From Calothrix sp. NIES-3974 (GTDB lineage Bacteria > Cyanobacteriota > Cyanobacteriia > Cyanobacteriales > Nostocaceae), in contig NZ_AP018254.1 in the NCBI RefSeq assembly GCF_002368395.1, forward strand, positions 3,534,001-3,598,000: a stretch of DNA of 64,000 nucleotides, in the 5' to 3' direction. Made by a program: the position numbers and the translations under genes. Below the pieces are notes generated by a model that did no database searches, was not told the DNA's origin, and saw nothing but the letters and a program-made list of their open reading frames with translations. Positions within the stretch are counted from its first letter, which is position 1; each line of letters begins with the position of its first letter. Below are positions 36,142 through 45,514 of the stretch, piece by piece.

Positions 36142-36313
36142 AGAGGTTGTTTGAAAAGTCATTTTTTATACTTGAATTATCGTTTTTGGGAATAGGAAGA
36201 GACGCGACATGTCGCGTCTGTACTCTCAAAGGAAAAATCAGCTTTATAACCCCATGTCCAGAGTCATGATGATAGTCAAAATAGTGATAATTAATACTTG
36301 ACCAACATCCTCT
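36142..36313. mobile_element. MITE-like element, family A, complete copy
   Basis: A 172-bp element with inverted ends AGAGGTTGTTTGAAAAGT and ACTTGACCAACATCCTCT and the internal palindrome AGACGCGACATGTCGCGTCT. Same orientation as 14889, inverted relative to 19045. It lies between the converging NUDIX and devA genes. Confidence 0.8.
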
Positions 36314-36385
36314 GGGTAACAGGTTGAGTTTCCCACGACTCCCTGTTCTCGACCCTTACGAAAAGACTTTTTCCCCAGACCCTAC

Positions 36386-37198
36386 TTATAAATCGATTCC
36401 AGCGCGTTTATTTTCCAGATGGGAATGGGAGTTAGTGGGATGGGAAAATTCTGGTTCGTAACTGGTAACGGGTGCAGAAGGAGAAGAGGAAATTTGCCGT
36501 ATTGGTCTTTCTTCGTCATACATGAGAATTCCGTCTTCCATATTGACGATGCGGTCGGCAATATCTAAAATCCTGGTGTCGTGGGTGACTAATAAAATTG
36601 ATGTCCCTTTTTCCTTTGCTAGACGTTGCATTAATTCCACCACATCCCGTCCAGATTGTCGGTCTAAAGCTGCGGTTGGTTCATCAGCAAGGACTAGGGG
36701 GGGATTATTAACCAAAGCACGGGCGATCGCAATTCTTTGTTTTTGTCCCCCAGAGAGATTATCGGGGAAGGAATTGATTTGCGCTCCTAATCCGACTGCA
36801 CGTAACATGGCTTCTGCACGCGCGATCGCTTCTGATTGGGAAATATGTTCGTTTAATTCGACTGCCATTTGCACGTTTTGACGCGCAGTCAGAAAACTGA
36901 GTAAATTATGGGCTTGAAAGATAAAGCCAATACTACGACGAATTTGTACTAATTTACGTTGACTAGCTCGATATAATTCGCGATCGAGAAATTTTAAGCT
37001 CCCTTCTTGGACGGAACGTAATCCCCCGATTAGGCTAAGTAGAGTGGTTTTTCCAGAACCAGATGGTCCTGTCATAATCACAATTTCACCAGGATAAATA
37101 TCAAAGTTGATATCATATAATATTTGCCGACGTAACGAACCTCGTCCATAATAATGATTTAGATTAGTGATAGAAATTACGGGTTCACTTCCAAGCAT
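36386..37198 (-). CDS. devA: DevA-type ABC exporter ATP-binding protein
   Basis: A 270-residue ATPase with Walker A GPSGSGKTT, signature LSGGQKQR, Walker B LVLADEPTAALD and switch VTHDTRI. The LolD/MacB-like subfamily text (ISITNLNHYYGRGSLRRQILYDIN) is typical of cyanobacterial DevA. In Anabaena DevBCA exports heterocyst glycolipids with TolC; several paralogues export other compounds. Encoded after devB and devC on the same strand but 751 bases beyond devC, so a separate promoter is likely. Paralogue identity is not proven. Confidence 0.85.
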   Translation of the reverse strand: MLGSEPVISITNLNHYYGRGSLRRQILYDINFDIYPGEIVIMTGPSGSGKTTLLSLIGGLRSVQEGSLKFLDRELYRASQRKLVQIRRSIGFIFQAHNLLSFLTARQNVQMAVELNEHISQSEAIARAEAMLRAVGLGAQINSFPDNLSGGQKQRIAIARALVNNPPLVLADEPTAALDRQSGRDVVELMQRLAKEKGTSILLVTHDTRILDIADRIVNMEDGILMYDEERPIRQISSSPSAPVTSYEPEFSHPTNSHSHLENKRAGIDL

Positions 37199-37949
37199 AG
37201 TGATTTTTTACTAGTGATTACTTTAGTGGAGAGAATACTATTTGAGGTTTCGGATTTTGGATTGGGGACTCTTTGTTGTATTAGGAGTTCATTTTTCCGT
37301 CTATCCTATTCTTTTTTCAAATTGGTAAAATTAGATAGATTTTTTAGATGTATAGATGAGATTTGAGATAAAAAGAAAATCTTGCTTATAGACTTTCAAA
37401 CTCCAATAAATTGCCGAATAACCCTCCCCATTGTGGAAAGGATGTTCTATTGGGCGAGTGGGGTATATTCTATAGGATTCGGAAACGCTATATTCATAAA
37501 TATATCTAACTATTTTGAATATCTTTATCAACAATCATCATCATGTCTTATCAACTAAATAAAATTCGCTTTAACTGGTAATAGGATTATTTATAGAAAC
37601 TTTTATGCAAATTCATTTCCAATGCTCTAACTAATTTTTAGACAGTCGCTTTTATTAATTTAGAACCTGAAGAGAATAGATAATGTAACTATTATTGCTA
37701 TTTATAAATATTTGTTTTCCAAATCGAGTAAACTGGATATAAACAGGATTTTACCCATCAAAATTATTTGGGAAAATAATTAGTTATAATTGTAGCTAAA
37801 AATTGAGAATGTGCCATCAAGAAAATGTGCAGTAATACCCTTTTACCTTGGAGTTGATACTTGATGGGAAGCAGGGGAAGAAAATGTATCAACATTTGAG
37901 TGAAATGGTATAACCTACTAGTTTTGTACATTACTTCTTAATTGAATCA
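37199..37949. other. Long gap between devC and devA
   Basis: An AT-rich stretch of 751 bp splits an otherwise tight operon type. A family D repeat lies at about 37838-37912 (CCTTGGAGTTGATAC, AAATGTATCAACATTTGA). The short frame at about 37331-37534 shows no coding signature. I see no complete mobile element, only AT-rich DNA. Confidence 0.65.
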
Positions 37950-39110
37950 TCAAAAGATATCCGCCGGTTCAGCCGAGCGTAACTTGCGGACAGCGATCGC
38001 ACCCGAAATAAAACACATCAGTATTGTTAATACCAAAACTAATATGCCCCTTTCTACAGTCATAAAAATCGGTAGCAAGGTGGCAATCCGGGTTTGCTCA
38101 TAGAGAAATAAAGTAAAAATAATACCCGGTATATATCCCCAGATGGCTAGTAAAAAAGCTTCTTGTAAAATCACATTTAATAAATAATTTTGAGTATAAC
38201 CAATGGCTTTCAGAGTGGCATATTCTGCCAAATTATCTGCCACTTCCGTATATAAAATTTGGTACACAATCACAATCCCGACAATAAAACCCATCGCCGT
38301 ACCCAAGGTAAAAATAAAGCCAATAGCTGTATTATCTGCCCAAAAATCCCGTTCAAAATCGATATATCCCTGTTTTGTTAATACCCTAACATCCGGATTT
38401 AAATAATTCCGTAATTCACGAACAACCCGTTGGGGATTTGCACCAGGACGTAAACGAATCGCCCCTAATTCAATTAACCCTTGAGAGCGACCAATAAACA
38501 ACCTTAAAAAATTAGTATCACTAGTAATTAAATTTCCATCTGCACCAAAGGAAGCTCCCAACTCAAATAATCCCACCACCCGTACCGACCGACGACCAAC
38601 CCGGACAGGAGGTAAAGTACCGCGACGAAAATTTTCAGCAATCGGTCCAAATTCAGTACGGGACGCACTATCATATAAAATCGTATCTTGAATTTTAATC
38701 CGGTCTAAATTTGCCTGTACACCAGCTAAATTAAAGATATTACTTTCGGGATTAAAGCCATACACTAAAATATTACGAGGAATACCCGTCACCGGATTTC
38801 TAAAGGTATTAAAATCAATATAAATTGGATGCACCGAAGCCACACCATTCACATCTAAAGCTTGAAACAAACGACGTTGAGAAAAAGATTCCATCGCAAT
38901 CAAAGATGTCGATTGGCTACTAATCATCACCAAATCTGCATCTAAACTGGTATGAAAACGCACATTACTAAAATATAAAGAATCTTGAAATCCAAGTTGC
39001 ATGAACATCAAAATATCAGCAAAGGCTATCCCTGCTAATGCAACTAGTAAACGCGTGCGTTCGCGTGTCAGTTGTAACCAAGCTAGGGGAATTTTATTAA
39101 AGTTGAACAT
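37950..39110 (-). CDS. devC: DevC-type ABC exporter permease (FtsX-like)
   Basis: A 386-residue permease: one N-terminal membrane helix (LLVALAGIAFADILMFMQLGFQ), a large periplasmic domain (about 45-260) and three C-terminal helices (about 270-290, 315-345, 350-375), the MacB/FtsX layout. SRTEFGPIAENFRRG, VVGLFELGASFGADGNLI and TLKAIGYTQNYLLNVILQEA match DevC proteins. It starts 86 bases after devB. It should pair with the DevA ATPase and the DevB adaptor to push glycolipid or a related product toward a TolC-type channel. Confidence 0.87.
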   Translation of the reverse strand: MFNFNKIPLAWLQLTRERTRLLVALAGIAFADILMFMQLGFQDSLYFSNVRFHTSLDADLVMISSQSTSLIAMESFSQRRLFQALDVNGVASVHPIYIDFNTFRNPVTGIPRNILVYGFNPESNIFNLAGVQANLDRIKIQDTILYDSASRTEFGPIAENFRRGTLPPVRVGRRSVRVVGLFELGASFGADGNLITSDTNFLRLFIGRSQGLIELGAIRLRPGANPQRVVRELRNYLNPDVRVLTKQGYIDFERDFWADNTAIGFIFTLGTAMGFIVGIVIVYQILYTEVADNLAEYATLKAIGYTQNYLLNVILQEAFLLAIWGYIPGIIFTLFLYEQTRIATLLPIFMTVERGILVLVLTILMCFISGAIAVRKLRSAEPADIF

Positions 39111-39196
39111 CCTGGGGGAGAAGGGTGAGCAGGGGGAGCGGGGGATGCAGGGGAAGTAAATGTAAATTTTTTATTCTGCCTCCTGTTGCTCCTTGT

Positions 39197-40510
39197 CTAA
39201 TTTGTGTCAATTTCTACGGAGACTCGAGCAAAGGTTAAACCGGAAACTCGTTCACTGTCTTCGCGGGTAAGGCTGATGGTAACTTCTACAACCCTCGCTT
39301 CTACATCTGCTGCGGGGTCGTTGTTGAGAACTTCCCGTCTACCAATTTTGCGACCGATTTCGGTAACTGTACCAGTTAAAGAACCGGTAAATGCATTGCT
39401 ATCGCTAGTTACGGCAGCTCTTTGTCCCAGTCGGATACGATTGATGCTGTCCTCTGGAACTTCGGCAATGACGGTCATTTCGTCGGTTCGACCGATTTCT
39501 GCGACTCCATTAGTACCAATATTTTCCCCAGCTTTAGTATTTATTTTAATAATCTCGCCTGCAAAGGGAGCTTTAACATAACTGAGATTTAAATCCGCTT
39601 CCGCTTTGCGTACATTGGCGATCGCATTACTAACCTGTGCTTCAGCTACTTTGATTTCGTTAGGGCTAACATTGCGCAACTTATCTAAACGCGATCGCTC
39701 TTCGTCCAGTTGACGCTTGAGAGTGGTTAGGGTTTTTTGCTGGTTCGCACGTGCTTCCTTTAATTGCTGCTCTAAGGTCTCAATGGTCTGCCGACGGTTC
39801 GCTATTCCCTCATTCAATTGTTCCGTACTTGTGCGCGCTCCTAATACTCGGCGATCGCGTTCTTGTTCGGAAATTGCACCACGATAAAATAACTTTTCGT
39901 AACGACGGGAGTCTATTTGAGCGTTGCGTGCTTCAGCTGCTAACCGAGAAACACTTGCTCGCAGGGCTTTTTGTTGTCCTTCTATTTCCGCTTGCAAACG
40001 ATTCACCGTTGCTTGTGAAGCCACGCGATCGCTCTGTAATTGCGCTTCTAACCGCTTGACCACGGCTTCTTGAGCTTCTATATCCCGTGGTGTACTTGCC
40101 CGTATATTTGCTAGGCTAGCACGTGACTCTTTTAACCGTGATTTAGCTTGTTCAAGAGCCGCTTGGTTCCCAGCAAAGTTATCGAGAATGGCAATAATTT
40201 GTCCTGCTTTGACTAGTTCTCCCTCCTTGACAATCACCTGTTCAACCCGCGATGCACCCTGCAAACCACCCGCAGGAGCGGATAAACGAATCACTTCTCC
40301 CCGTGGTTCCAGTCGTCCTAAAACATTCACCGTATCTCCAGTAAATGTGCGAATTTGGGGTGGATTATTATTTGTTTGCGTTTGTTGTAATCGAGAAATT
40401 CCTAACACCGCAGCCGTAATAATTAGGGGTACAATTATCGCTACACCCCATGAAATCTCTGGTCGCAAAGAGTCTCCACCCGTTTTTTGTTCTTCTCCTG
40501 GTCTTGTCAT
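39197..40510 (-). CDS. devB: DevB-type membrane-fusion protein (HlyD family)
   Basis: A 437-residue adaptor. An N-terminal membrane anchor (WGVAIIVPLIITAAVLGIS, about 21-39) precedes a lipoyl half-motif (RVEQVIVKEGELVKAGQIIAIL), a long coiled-coil hairpin (about 125-290, rich in RLEAQLQSDR, QQLKEARANQQKTL) and the returning half (VKAPFAGEIIKINTKAGENI). It spans the periplasm between the DevC/DevA pump and an outer-membrane channel. It is the first gene of the devBCA set. I do not see a GTAN8TAC box just upstream, so NtcA control cannot be claimed. Confidence 0.88.
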   Translation of the reverse strand: MTRPGEEQKTGGDSLRPEISWGVAIIVPLIITAAVLGISRLQQTQTNNNPPQIRTFTGDTVNVLGRLEPRGEVIRLSAPAGGLQGASRVEQVIVKEGELVKAGQIIAILDNFAGNQAALEQAKSRLKESRASLANIRASTPRDIEAQEAVVKRLEAQLQSDRVASQATVNRLQAEIEGQQKALRASVSRLAAEARNAQIDSRRYEKLFYRGAISEQERDRRVLGARTSTEQLNEGIANRRQTIETLEQQLKEARANQQKTLTTLKRQLDEERSRLDKLRNVSPNEIKVAEAQVSNAIANVRKAEADLNLSYVKAPFAGEIIKINTKAGENIGTNGVAEIGRTDEMTVIAEVPEDSINRIRLGQRAAVTSDSNAFTGSLTGTVTEIGRKIGRREVLNNDPAADVEARVVEVTISLTREDSERVSGLTFARVSVEIDTN

Positions 40511-40605
40511 TTAATCTTCCCCTTAGACCATTTTCGATTTCATAATTCCTTGATGGGTAAAGTATTTTTGCCTCCCGATTCTGGGTCATTTTTGATATTT
40601 TTTTG

Positions 40606-40677
40606 AGAGGATGTTTGCCAAGTGTCAATAAATACTTTATCAACCACTTATTAAAGACGACTTTTAAAACAACCTCC
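40606..40677. mobile_element. MITE-like element, family A, short form
   Basis: Ends GAGAGGATGTTTGCCAAGT and GACTTTTAAAACAACCTCC are inverted and match family A termini, but only about 35 bases separate them, so it is an internally deleted member. Confidence 0.6.
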
Positions 40678-40938
40678 GAGACTTTGATCCAGAAATCTCG
40701 GCAGATACAGGAAAGTGCAAAAATGGGTTTAGTTGCTGGATAATCTCTCAAATTCCCCAACTAATTGAGTTTATATTGTGAATATTAATCTTCTTGTTTA
40801 TGTAGGTTTGCTCATTACAAACAAAATAATGTAGCAATCCTCTTTCATTTCTGAATTTATCTGTACAAGTTGGCGGATATATCTAGACCATGTTATCTGG
40901 TGACTATGCTCTGGGTAGTCATTCACACCCTTGACCAG

Positions 40939-41041
40939 CATTTCTCACAAAACCCTAAAACTTACAGGGAATAGTCCGTGACGGGAGTAGAAGGAAAATC
41001 AATCCGTTACTCAAGGCTTACAAATTACTCGTGAGAAATCC
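40939..41041. mobile_element. MITE-like element, family B, well-preserved copy
   Basis: Inverted ends CATTTCTCACAAAACCC and CTCGTGAGAAATCC bracket CCTAAAACTTACAGGGAATA and GAAAATCAATCCGTTACTCA. It is the reverse complement of the copies at 15092 and 43055. Confidence 0.7.
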
Positions 41042-41105
41042 TGATTGAGTTCCCACGCGGAGCATGGGAATTAGGGAAATGGTTGGCGGGTACTAGCAAC
41101 TTGGG

Positions 41106-41438
41106 TTACTGTAAACCAAAATAGGTGAGAATCAATTCCTCCTCTCCATCGTTCCTCACCTCGTGAAATTCCCCTGGTTCCACAGCAACACAGTTCCCTG
41201 GTAATAACGGATAATCTTCACCATCAATGCAAATTTTCCCGCTTCCTGATTCCACAAAAAACACCTCATACATGTCATCATGAGCATGGGATGGGGCTGA
41301 CTGTCCAGGAGCAAATCTCGCTTGGGAAAAATTCGTCAGATGCGGTAAGTCTCCCCTACGCAACATCACTTTTTTCTTGATTGCTGGGTTGTGAACTACG
41401 GATTCACTGGCTAAATCATGAAGGGATGTAAATTTCAT
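41106..41438 (-). CDS. Cupin-domain protein coupled to arsR
   Basis: A 110-residue single-domain cupin. The metal-site motifs are visible: FAPGQSAPSHAHDDMYEVFFV (His-x-His, Glu) and the second motif PGNCVAVEPGEFHEVRN (His). The start is the ATG before KFTSLHDLAS; its A-T-G-A overlaps the arsR stop, so translation is coupled. That places it in the arsenic module with arsR and, across the shared operator, arsI. A role as dioxygenase or small-molecule binder in arsenic handling is inference from position only. Confidence 0.82.
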   Translation of the reverse strand: MKFTSLHDLASESVVHNPAIKKKVMLRRGDLPHLTNFSQARFAPGQSAPSHAHDDMYEVFFVESGSGKICIDGEDYPLLPGNCVAVEPGEFHEVRNDGEEELILTYFGLQ

Positions 41439-41764
41439 GTTAAACAGTCTCGCAACATGGCTAATTTTTCCGGAACCAGTCGATAGTAAATCCACGTACC
41501 TCTTCGTTCCCGTTCCAGTAAACCATTTTCATGCATGATTTTCAAATGGTGACTAACCGTGGGTTGGGAAAGCCCTAACGGTTCTACTAATTCACACGCA
41601 CATACTTCCCGATTCGGCTGGGCTGCAATCAAACTTAACATCTGTAAGCGTACCGATTCACTTAACACACGAAAAATTGCTGCTAACTGGGTCGCTTCTT
41701 CTGGTGTCAGACGACCCGTTAACAAGGGAGAACAGCAACTCACTATCGGTTTAGATAAATTCAT
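41435..41764 (-). CDS. arsR: ArsR family metal(loid)-responsive repressor
   Basis: A 109-residue winged-helix repressor if started at the ATG before NLSKPIVSCCSPLL. The recognition helix region reads LSQPTVSHHLKIMHENGLLERERRG. Cysteines that could bind arsenite are SCC near the N-terminus and CAC in NREVCACELVEPLG, the place of the ELCVCDL arsenic site. On binding As(III) it should leave its operator and release transcription. I reject the earlier TTG and ATG because they lie inside the dyad at 41772-41791. It overlaps the cupin gene and is divergent from arsI. Confidence 0.88.
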   Translation of the reverse strand: MNLSKPIVSCCSPLLTGRLTPEEATQLAAIFRVLSESVRLQMLSLIAAQPNREVCACELVEPLGLSQPTVSHHLKIMHENGLLERERRGTWIYYRLVPEKLAMLRDCLT

Positions 41765-41771
41765 ACTTCCT

Positions 41772-41791
41772 ATATTGACATACATCAATAT
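41772..41791. promoter_or_regulatory. Probable ArsR operator between arsR and arsI
   Basis: ATATTGA (41772-41778) and TCAATAT (41785-41791) form a perfect 7-bp dyad around 6 bases. ArsR/SmtB repressors commonly bind such 12-2-12-like or ATCAA-N6-TTGA dyads. Further TCAATAT and ATATTGA half-sites follow at about 41805-41835 toward arsI, so both promoters may be covered. Confidence 0.7.
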
Positions 41792-41862
41792 CTTTTACCA
41801 CAATATCAATATATTTAAATATTTAAATATTGAGTTAAATCCATATAAGGAACATCAAAAAT

Positions 41863-42285
41863 ATGTCTCGGATTCAATTAGCGCTGAACGTCAGTAATAT
41901 TGATGTGGCGGTAGACTTCTACAGCAAGCTATTTGGGACAGAACCAGTGAAACGTCGCCCTGGCTATGCAAACTTTGCGATCGCGGAGCCACCGTTAAAG
42001 TTGGTCTTAATGGAAAATCCGGATGCAGCAGGTAGTTTAAATCACTTGGGGGTTGAGGTAGATTCATCGGAGCAAGTTTTTCAAGCCAGCGATCGCTTGC
42101 AGAAAATAGACCTCTCGGTGCGACCTGAAGCCCAAACAACCTGTTGCTATGCCTTACAAGACAAAATATGGTTAAAAGACCCGGATGGAGCCGATTGGGA
42201 GATTTACACAGTTTTGGCGGATGCAGCTAGCTTTGATGATGAACAGGAGCAGACATCAGAGGTTTGTTGTCAGGGGCAATGTTAA
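41863..42285 (+). CDS. arsI: ArsI C-As lyase (organoarsenical demethylase)
   Basis: A 140-residue type I extradiol dioxygenase-like (glyoxalase-fold) enzyme that cleaves the carbon-arsenic bond of trivalent methylarsenite and aromatic arsenicals. The vicinal pair Cys94-Cys95 (QTTCCYAL) that binds the arsenical is present, as are the likely Fe(II) ligands Gln5, His61 (SLNHLGVEV) and Glu113 (DWEIYTV). A Cys-rich tail (EVCCQGQC) follows. The family also contains CadI; the CC pair and the arsR neighbour favour ArsI. It is divergent from arsR and should be induced by arsenicals. Confidence 0.9.
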   Translation: MSRIQLALNVSNIDVAVDFYSKLFGTEPVKRRPGYANFAIAEPPLKLVLMENPDAAGSLNHLGVEVDSSEQVFQASDRLQKIDLSVRPEAQTTCCYALQDKIWLKDPDGADWEIYTVLADAASFDDEQEQTSEVCCQGQC

Positions 42286-42406
42286 ATTTTCGATTTAGAT
42301 TATTTTGAGCTTTTTACTTGCAAACGGAAGTAACGTAAAAAACTGTTAAATAATCATCTTCCCGTCAGGCTAGTAATAAACAATTTTTATTTTAGTCTGA
42401 CAAAAA

Positions 42407-42826
42407 ATGAGCATTGAGGAACTTTTGAGCCGCTATCAGGCAGGGGAAAGAAATTTTCGTGGTGTGAATTTAATCGGTTTATATTTAAATGGCATTGATT
42501 TGAGTGGGGCAGACTTTTATGGGGCTTCATTTTGTGAAGCAGATTTGAGTCATGCGACCTTAATTGGTGCAAACTTAACAGAAGCTTCCTTAGTCCGTGC
42601 CAATTTAACCGGTGCAAATCTCAGTCAAGCCAACTTGAGTGGAGCAAACTTATTTGAAGCCAAGTTGACCGGAGCAGTTTTAACTGGTGCGCAGTTAAAA
42701 ATGACTGATTTAGTCGATGCGGACTTAACTGCGGCGGAATTAGTGAAAGCAAATTTATATGGTGCATATTTAAGTGGTTCGACTTGGGATGGGGCGATTA
42801 TGCCAGACGGCACAGTTTACGCCTAA
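42407..42826 (+). CDS. Pentapeptide repeat protein
   Basis: A 139-residue protein. After a short start (MSIEELLSRYQAGERNFRGV) come about twenty A(D/N)LXX pentapeptides from residue 22 to the end, for example LSGADFYGASFCEADLSHAT and LTGANLSQANLSGANLFEAK. This gives a right-handed quadrilateral beta-helix. Such proteins are numerous in cyanobacteria, with few known functions. No signal peptide or membrane helix, so cytosolic. Last turn ends in STWDGAIMPDGTVYA, a common terminal phrase. Confidence 0.88.
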   Translation: MSIEELLSRYQAGERNFRGVNLIGLYLNGIDLSGADFYGASFCEADLSHATLIGANLTEASLVRANLTGANLSQANLSGANLFEAKLTGAVLTGAQLKMTDLVDADLTAAELVKANLYGAYLSGSTWDGAIMPDGTVYA

Positions 42827-43247
42827 TTGGCAACTGCGATCGCAAATAATACCATTAGATTACTCTTCGGTCGATCCGCGCTACGCGCGTCTATGGATTC
42901 TGGATTTTAGATTACCCTGACGATTTAAATACCCATCCATCGCATTCATTTTTTCCAGCTAGTGGTCTGATAACTGAAAAATACAGGGTTTGTAGTAGTA
43001 GCTCTAGCCTCGAAAAATAAAGGCGCTAGAGCGGCTACTATGAGTAAGTTGTAAGCCCTGAGTAACGGATTGATTTTCCTTCTACTCCCGTCACGGACTA
43101 CTCCCTATCAGTTTTAGGGTTTTGTGAGAAATGGGGGCCTACTCTCCTAAATGTATCAACTTCAATGTCAAACGGTATTACTACTCCCGATTCCCCCCTC
43201 CCTACTCCCTGAAAGTTTGAGGGATTCATGAAAAATCCAGGTAAAGA
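42827..43247. repeat. Intergenic mosaic of repeat families G, C, B and D
   Basis: In order: family G core at about 42854-42915; family C left half with GTGGTCTGATAAC at about 42961-43050; family B copy missing its left end at about 43055-43138 (TTTTGTGAGAAATGGGGG end); inverted family D at about 43145-43185 (ATGTATCAACTTCAATG, AACGGTATTA). No gene is seen. Confidence 0.65.
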
Positions 43248-44252
43248 CTAATGAAACTGTCGTAAAAATCGTAAATCGCTATTGTAAAGACGGCGAATAT
43301 CATCAATTTGGTGCAGAACCATCGCAAAACGTTCGACACCGAACCCAGCAGCAAAGCCAGTGTAAACTTCCGGGTCATAACCAACAGTTTTGAGAACATT
43401 GGGGTCTACCATCCCACATCCCATGACCTCTAACCAGCGTCCATTCCATTGTAAATCAACTTCAGCGCTGGGTTCGGTAAAGGGGAAATAACTAGCACGA
43501 AAACGAATAGGTAAATCACCAAACATCTCATTCAAAAAGACTTTAATCGTACCTTTAAGGTCAGTAAAAGTTAAACCCTCATCTACCGCTAACAATTCAA
43601 TTTGATGGAATACAGCCGAGTGGGTTGCATCCACCGTATCCCGACGATAGACCCGTCCCGGAGCCACCACCCGAATCGGTGGTTCTTCCTGTTCCATGTA
43701 GCGAATTTGCACTGATGATGTGTGGGTACGTAGTAAATTGCCATCGGATAAATAAAAGGTATCCTGCATATCGCGGGCAGGGTGGTCAGGGGGAGTATTC
43801 AAAGCTTCAAAGTTATAATAATCACTCTCCATTTCCGGCCCGGCGGCAACAGTGTAACCCAGACCGACAAAAATATCCAAAGTGCGGTCAATAATACCGT
43901 TGAGGGGGTGGATATTCCCTTGGGGTCGATATTCCCCCGGCATAGTCACATCAATGGTTTCCGATTCCAATTGGGCTTGAATTTTTGCTGCTTCCAAATT
44001 GTGGCGTTGTTTTTCGATACCAGTTTGTAAAGCCTCCTTAACGGTGTTAGCGATCGCACCAATTTTCGGACGTTCTTCGGCAGGTAATTTGCCCATTCCT
44101 CCCAATAACACAGACAATTGTCCTTTTTTGCCGAGATAACTAACTCGCAGTTCTTCGAGACGTTCCAGGTTATCCGCAGCCGCGATCGCATTTTCACCTT
44201 CATGACGGAGAGCTTCAAGTTGAGCCTCTAAATTACTTAATTGATTGCTCAT
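43248..44252 (-). CDS. pheS: Phenylalanyl-tRNA synthetase alpha chain
   Basis: A 334-residue class II synthetase subunit. A coiled-coil N-terminal arm (1-85, [15 protein letters not shown]) precedes the catalytic domain with motif 2 ([18 protein letters not shown]), motif 3 ([22 protein letters not shown]) and [16 protein letters not shown]. With PheT it forms the alpha2-beta2 enzyme that charges tRNA-Phe. pheT is not adjacent, the usual case in cyanobacteria. Confidence 0.98.
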   Translation of the reverse strand: MSNQLSNLEAQLEALRHEGENAIAAADNLERLEELRVSYLGKKGQLSVLLGGMGKLPAEERPKIGAIANTVKEALQTGIEKQRHNLEAAKIQAQLESETIDVTMPGEYRPQGNIHPLNGIIDRTLDIFVGLGYTVAAGPEMESDYYNFEALNTPPDHPARDMQDTFYLSDGNLLRTHTSSVQIRYMEQEEPPIRVVAPGRVYRRDTVDATHSAVFHQIELLAVDEGLTFTDLKGTIKVFLNEMFGDLPIRFRASYFPFTEPSAEVDLQWNGRWLEVMGCGMVDPNVLKTVGYDPEVYTGFAAGFGVERFAMVLHQIDDIRRLYNSDLRFLRQFH

Positions 44253-44652
44253 GGGAGTTTGGTTCTAATAATCGTCTTTAACTTAAATTTAATTTTTGGG
44301 TTTGTCGCTCAGATTTTGTGCGGCTATGCATATCAGTTTAGAGTGCGACAGGACTTTTTGCTCTATAAGATTTTGGATTTTGGATTACCCTTCGGTCGAT
44401 CCGCTAGCCTAAAGGCATGGCTTTCGCCAACGCGTCTATGGATTTTGGATTTTCCTAGGGAAATCACACTACGTGGGTCTGTGGATTTGGGATTACCCTA
44501 CGGATGCAGCGTTATCCTAGAGAACTTTTGTACACAACCAGAACCTTGCTCCCAACTTCCGACTCCCCACTCCCTATTTACCAGCAAGGATACTCTGAAT
44601 CGGCAATAGTAATATTATTTAAAGATATTGAAAATTGCTATCCTCCCAACCT
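44253..44652. other. Intergenic region pheS/surE with family G repeat
   Basis: A family G repeat covers about 44374-44460, with an inserted GCTAGCCTAAAGGCATGGCT segment inside the usual core. Otherwise AT-rich DNA; no gene is supported and no clear promoter stands out. Confidence 0.6.
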
Positions 44653-45447
44653 ATGAAATTACTGATCAGCAATGACGATGGAATTCTTGCTCCTGGTATT
44701 CGTACCCTCGCTAATACCTTGGCAAAGGCTGGCCACCAAGTTACCGTCGTTGCTCCAGATCGAGAACGTTCAGCGACCGGTCATGGTTTAACTTTACACC
44801 AACCAATTCGGGCAGAAATTATTGAATCCGTGTTTGACGAATCAATTCGTGCTTGGGCTTGTGATGGCACACCTTCTGATTGCGTCAAGTTAGCTTTGTG
44901 GGCTTTATTGGATTCTCCCCCCGATTTGGTTCTATCTGGTATTAATCAGGGTGCTAACGTGGGAACGGAAATCCTTTATTCTGGTACTGTTTCCGCCGCA
45001 ATGGAAGGATTAATCGAAGGAATTCCCAGTATTGCCTTGAGTTTAACTAGCCATACCCATACGGATTTCCAACCAGCTGCTAATTTCGCTAAAGTCCTAG
45101 TTACTCAACTAGCTCAAACACCTATACCTAATTTAATGTTGTTGAATGTTAACGTCCCACCAGTTTCCTATCCAGAGTTGGCTGGAGTCAAAATCACCCG
45201 TCAAGGTGTACGTCGCTATATCGATGTTTTCGACCGCCGTACTGACCCTCGCGGTAAAACCTATTACTGGCTGACTGGGGAGGTTTTAGAGGATGTGGAA
45301 CCACCTGCTAGTTTAAATTTACCTCCTGATGTACCCATTGATGTTCATGTGATTCGTGATAACTACATTAGTATTACACCATTGCAATATAATTTAACCT
45401 ACACAGGCGGAATTCATGATTTATCTGATTGGCGGATAGATTTGTAG
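44653..45447 (+). CDS. surE: 5'/3'-nucleotidase SurE
   Basis: A 264-residue phosphatase acting on nucleoside monophosphates and short polyphosphate, often part of stationary-phase survival. The metal site [15 protein letters not shown] (Asp-Asp), the loop [15 protein letters not shown] and [26 protein letters not shown] are diagnostic. I prefer the ATG before KLLISNDDG; an in-frame TTG six codons earlier has no advantage. A strong hairpin terminator follows 38 bases after the stop. Confidence 0.96.
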   Translation: MKLLISNDDGILAPGIRTLANTLAKAGHQVTVVAPDRERSATGHGLTLHQPIRAEIIESVFDESIRAWACDGTPSDCVKLALWALLDSPPDLVLSGINQGANVGTEILYSGTVSAAMEGLIEGIPSIALSLTSHTHTDFQPAANFAKVLVTQLAQTPIPNLMLLNVNVPPVSYPELAGVKITRQGVRRYIDVFDRRTDPRGKTYYWLTGEVLEDVEPPASLNLPPDVPIDVHVIRDNYISITPLQYNLTYTGGIHDLSDWRIDL

Positions 45448-45485
45448 GGGAGTTGATTGACTACTGTTCCCTGTTTCCGATTTAG

Positions 45486-45514
45486 AAGCGAGGTCAAGCT
45501 AAATTACCTCGCTT
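45486..45514 (+). terminator. Intrinsic terminator of surE
   Basis: A perfect 9-bp stem AAGCGAGGT/ACCTCGCTT with an 11-nt loop, followed by GTTATATAG. The U-run is poor but the stem is strong. Confidence 0.65.

Larger units (their letters stand above)
40511..41105. other. Intergenic region between devB and the ars cupin gene, with two MITE-like elements
   Basis: Holds a short family A element (40606-40677) and a family B element (40939-41041). The remainder is AT-rich and without a supported gene. Confidence 0.65.

Noticed and set aside
37331-37534. 67-codon frame between devC and devA
   Set aside because: Tyr/Ile-rich sequence of the kind AT-rich non-coding DNA gives; no ribosome site or family match.
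40368-40760. 130-codon minus-strand frame at the devB start
   Set aside because: Overlaps devB in another frame and runs through a family A element; the devB frame is clearly the coding one.
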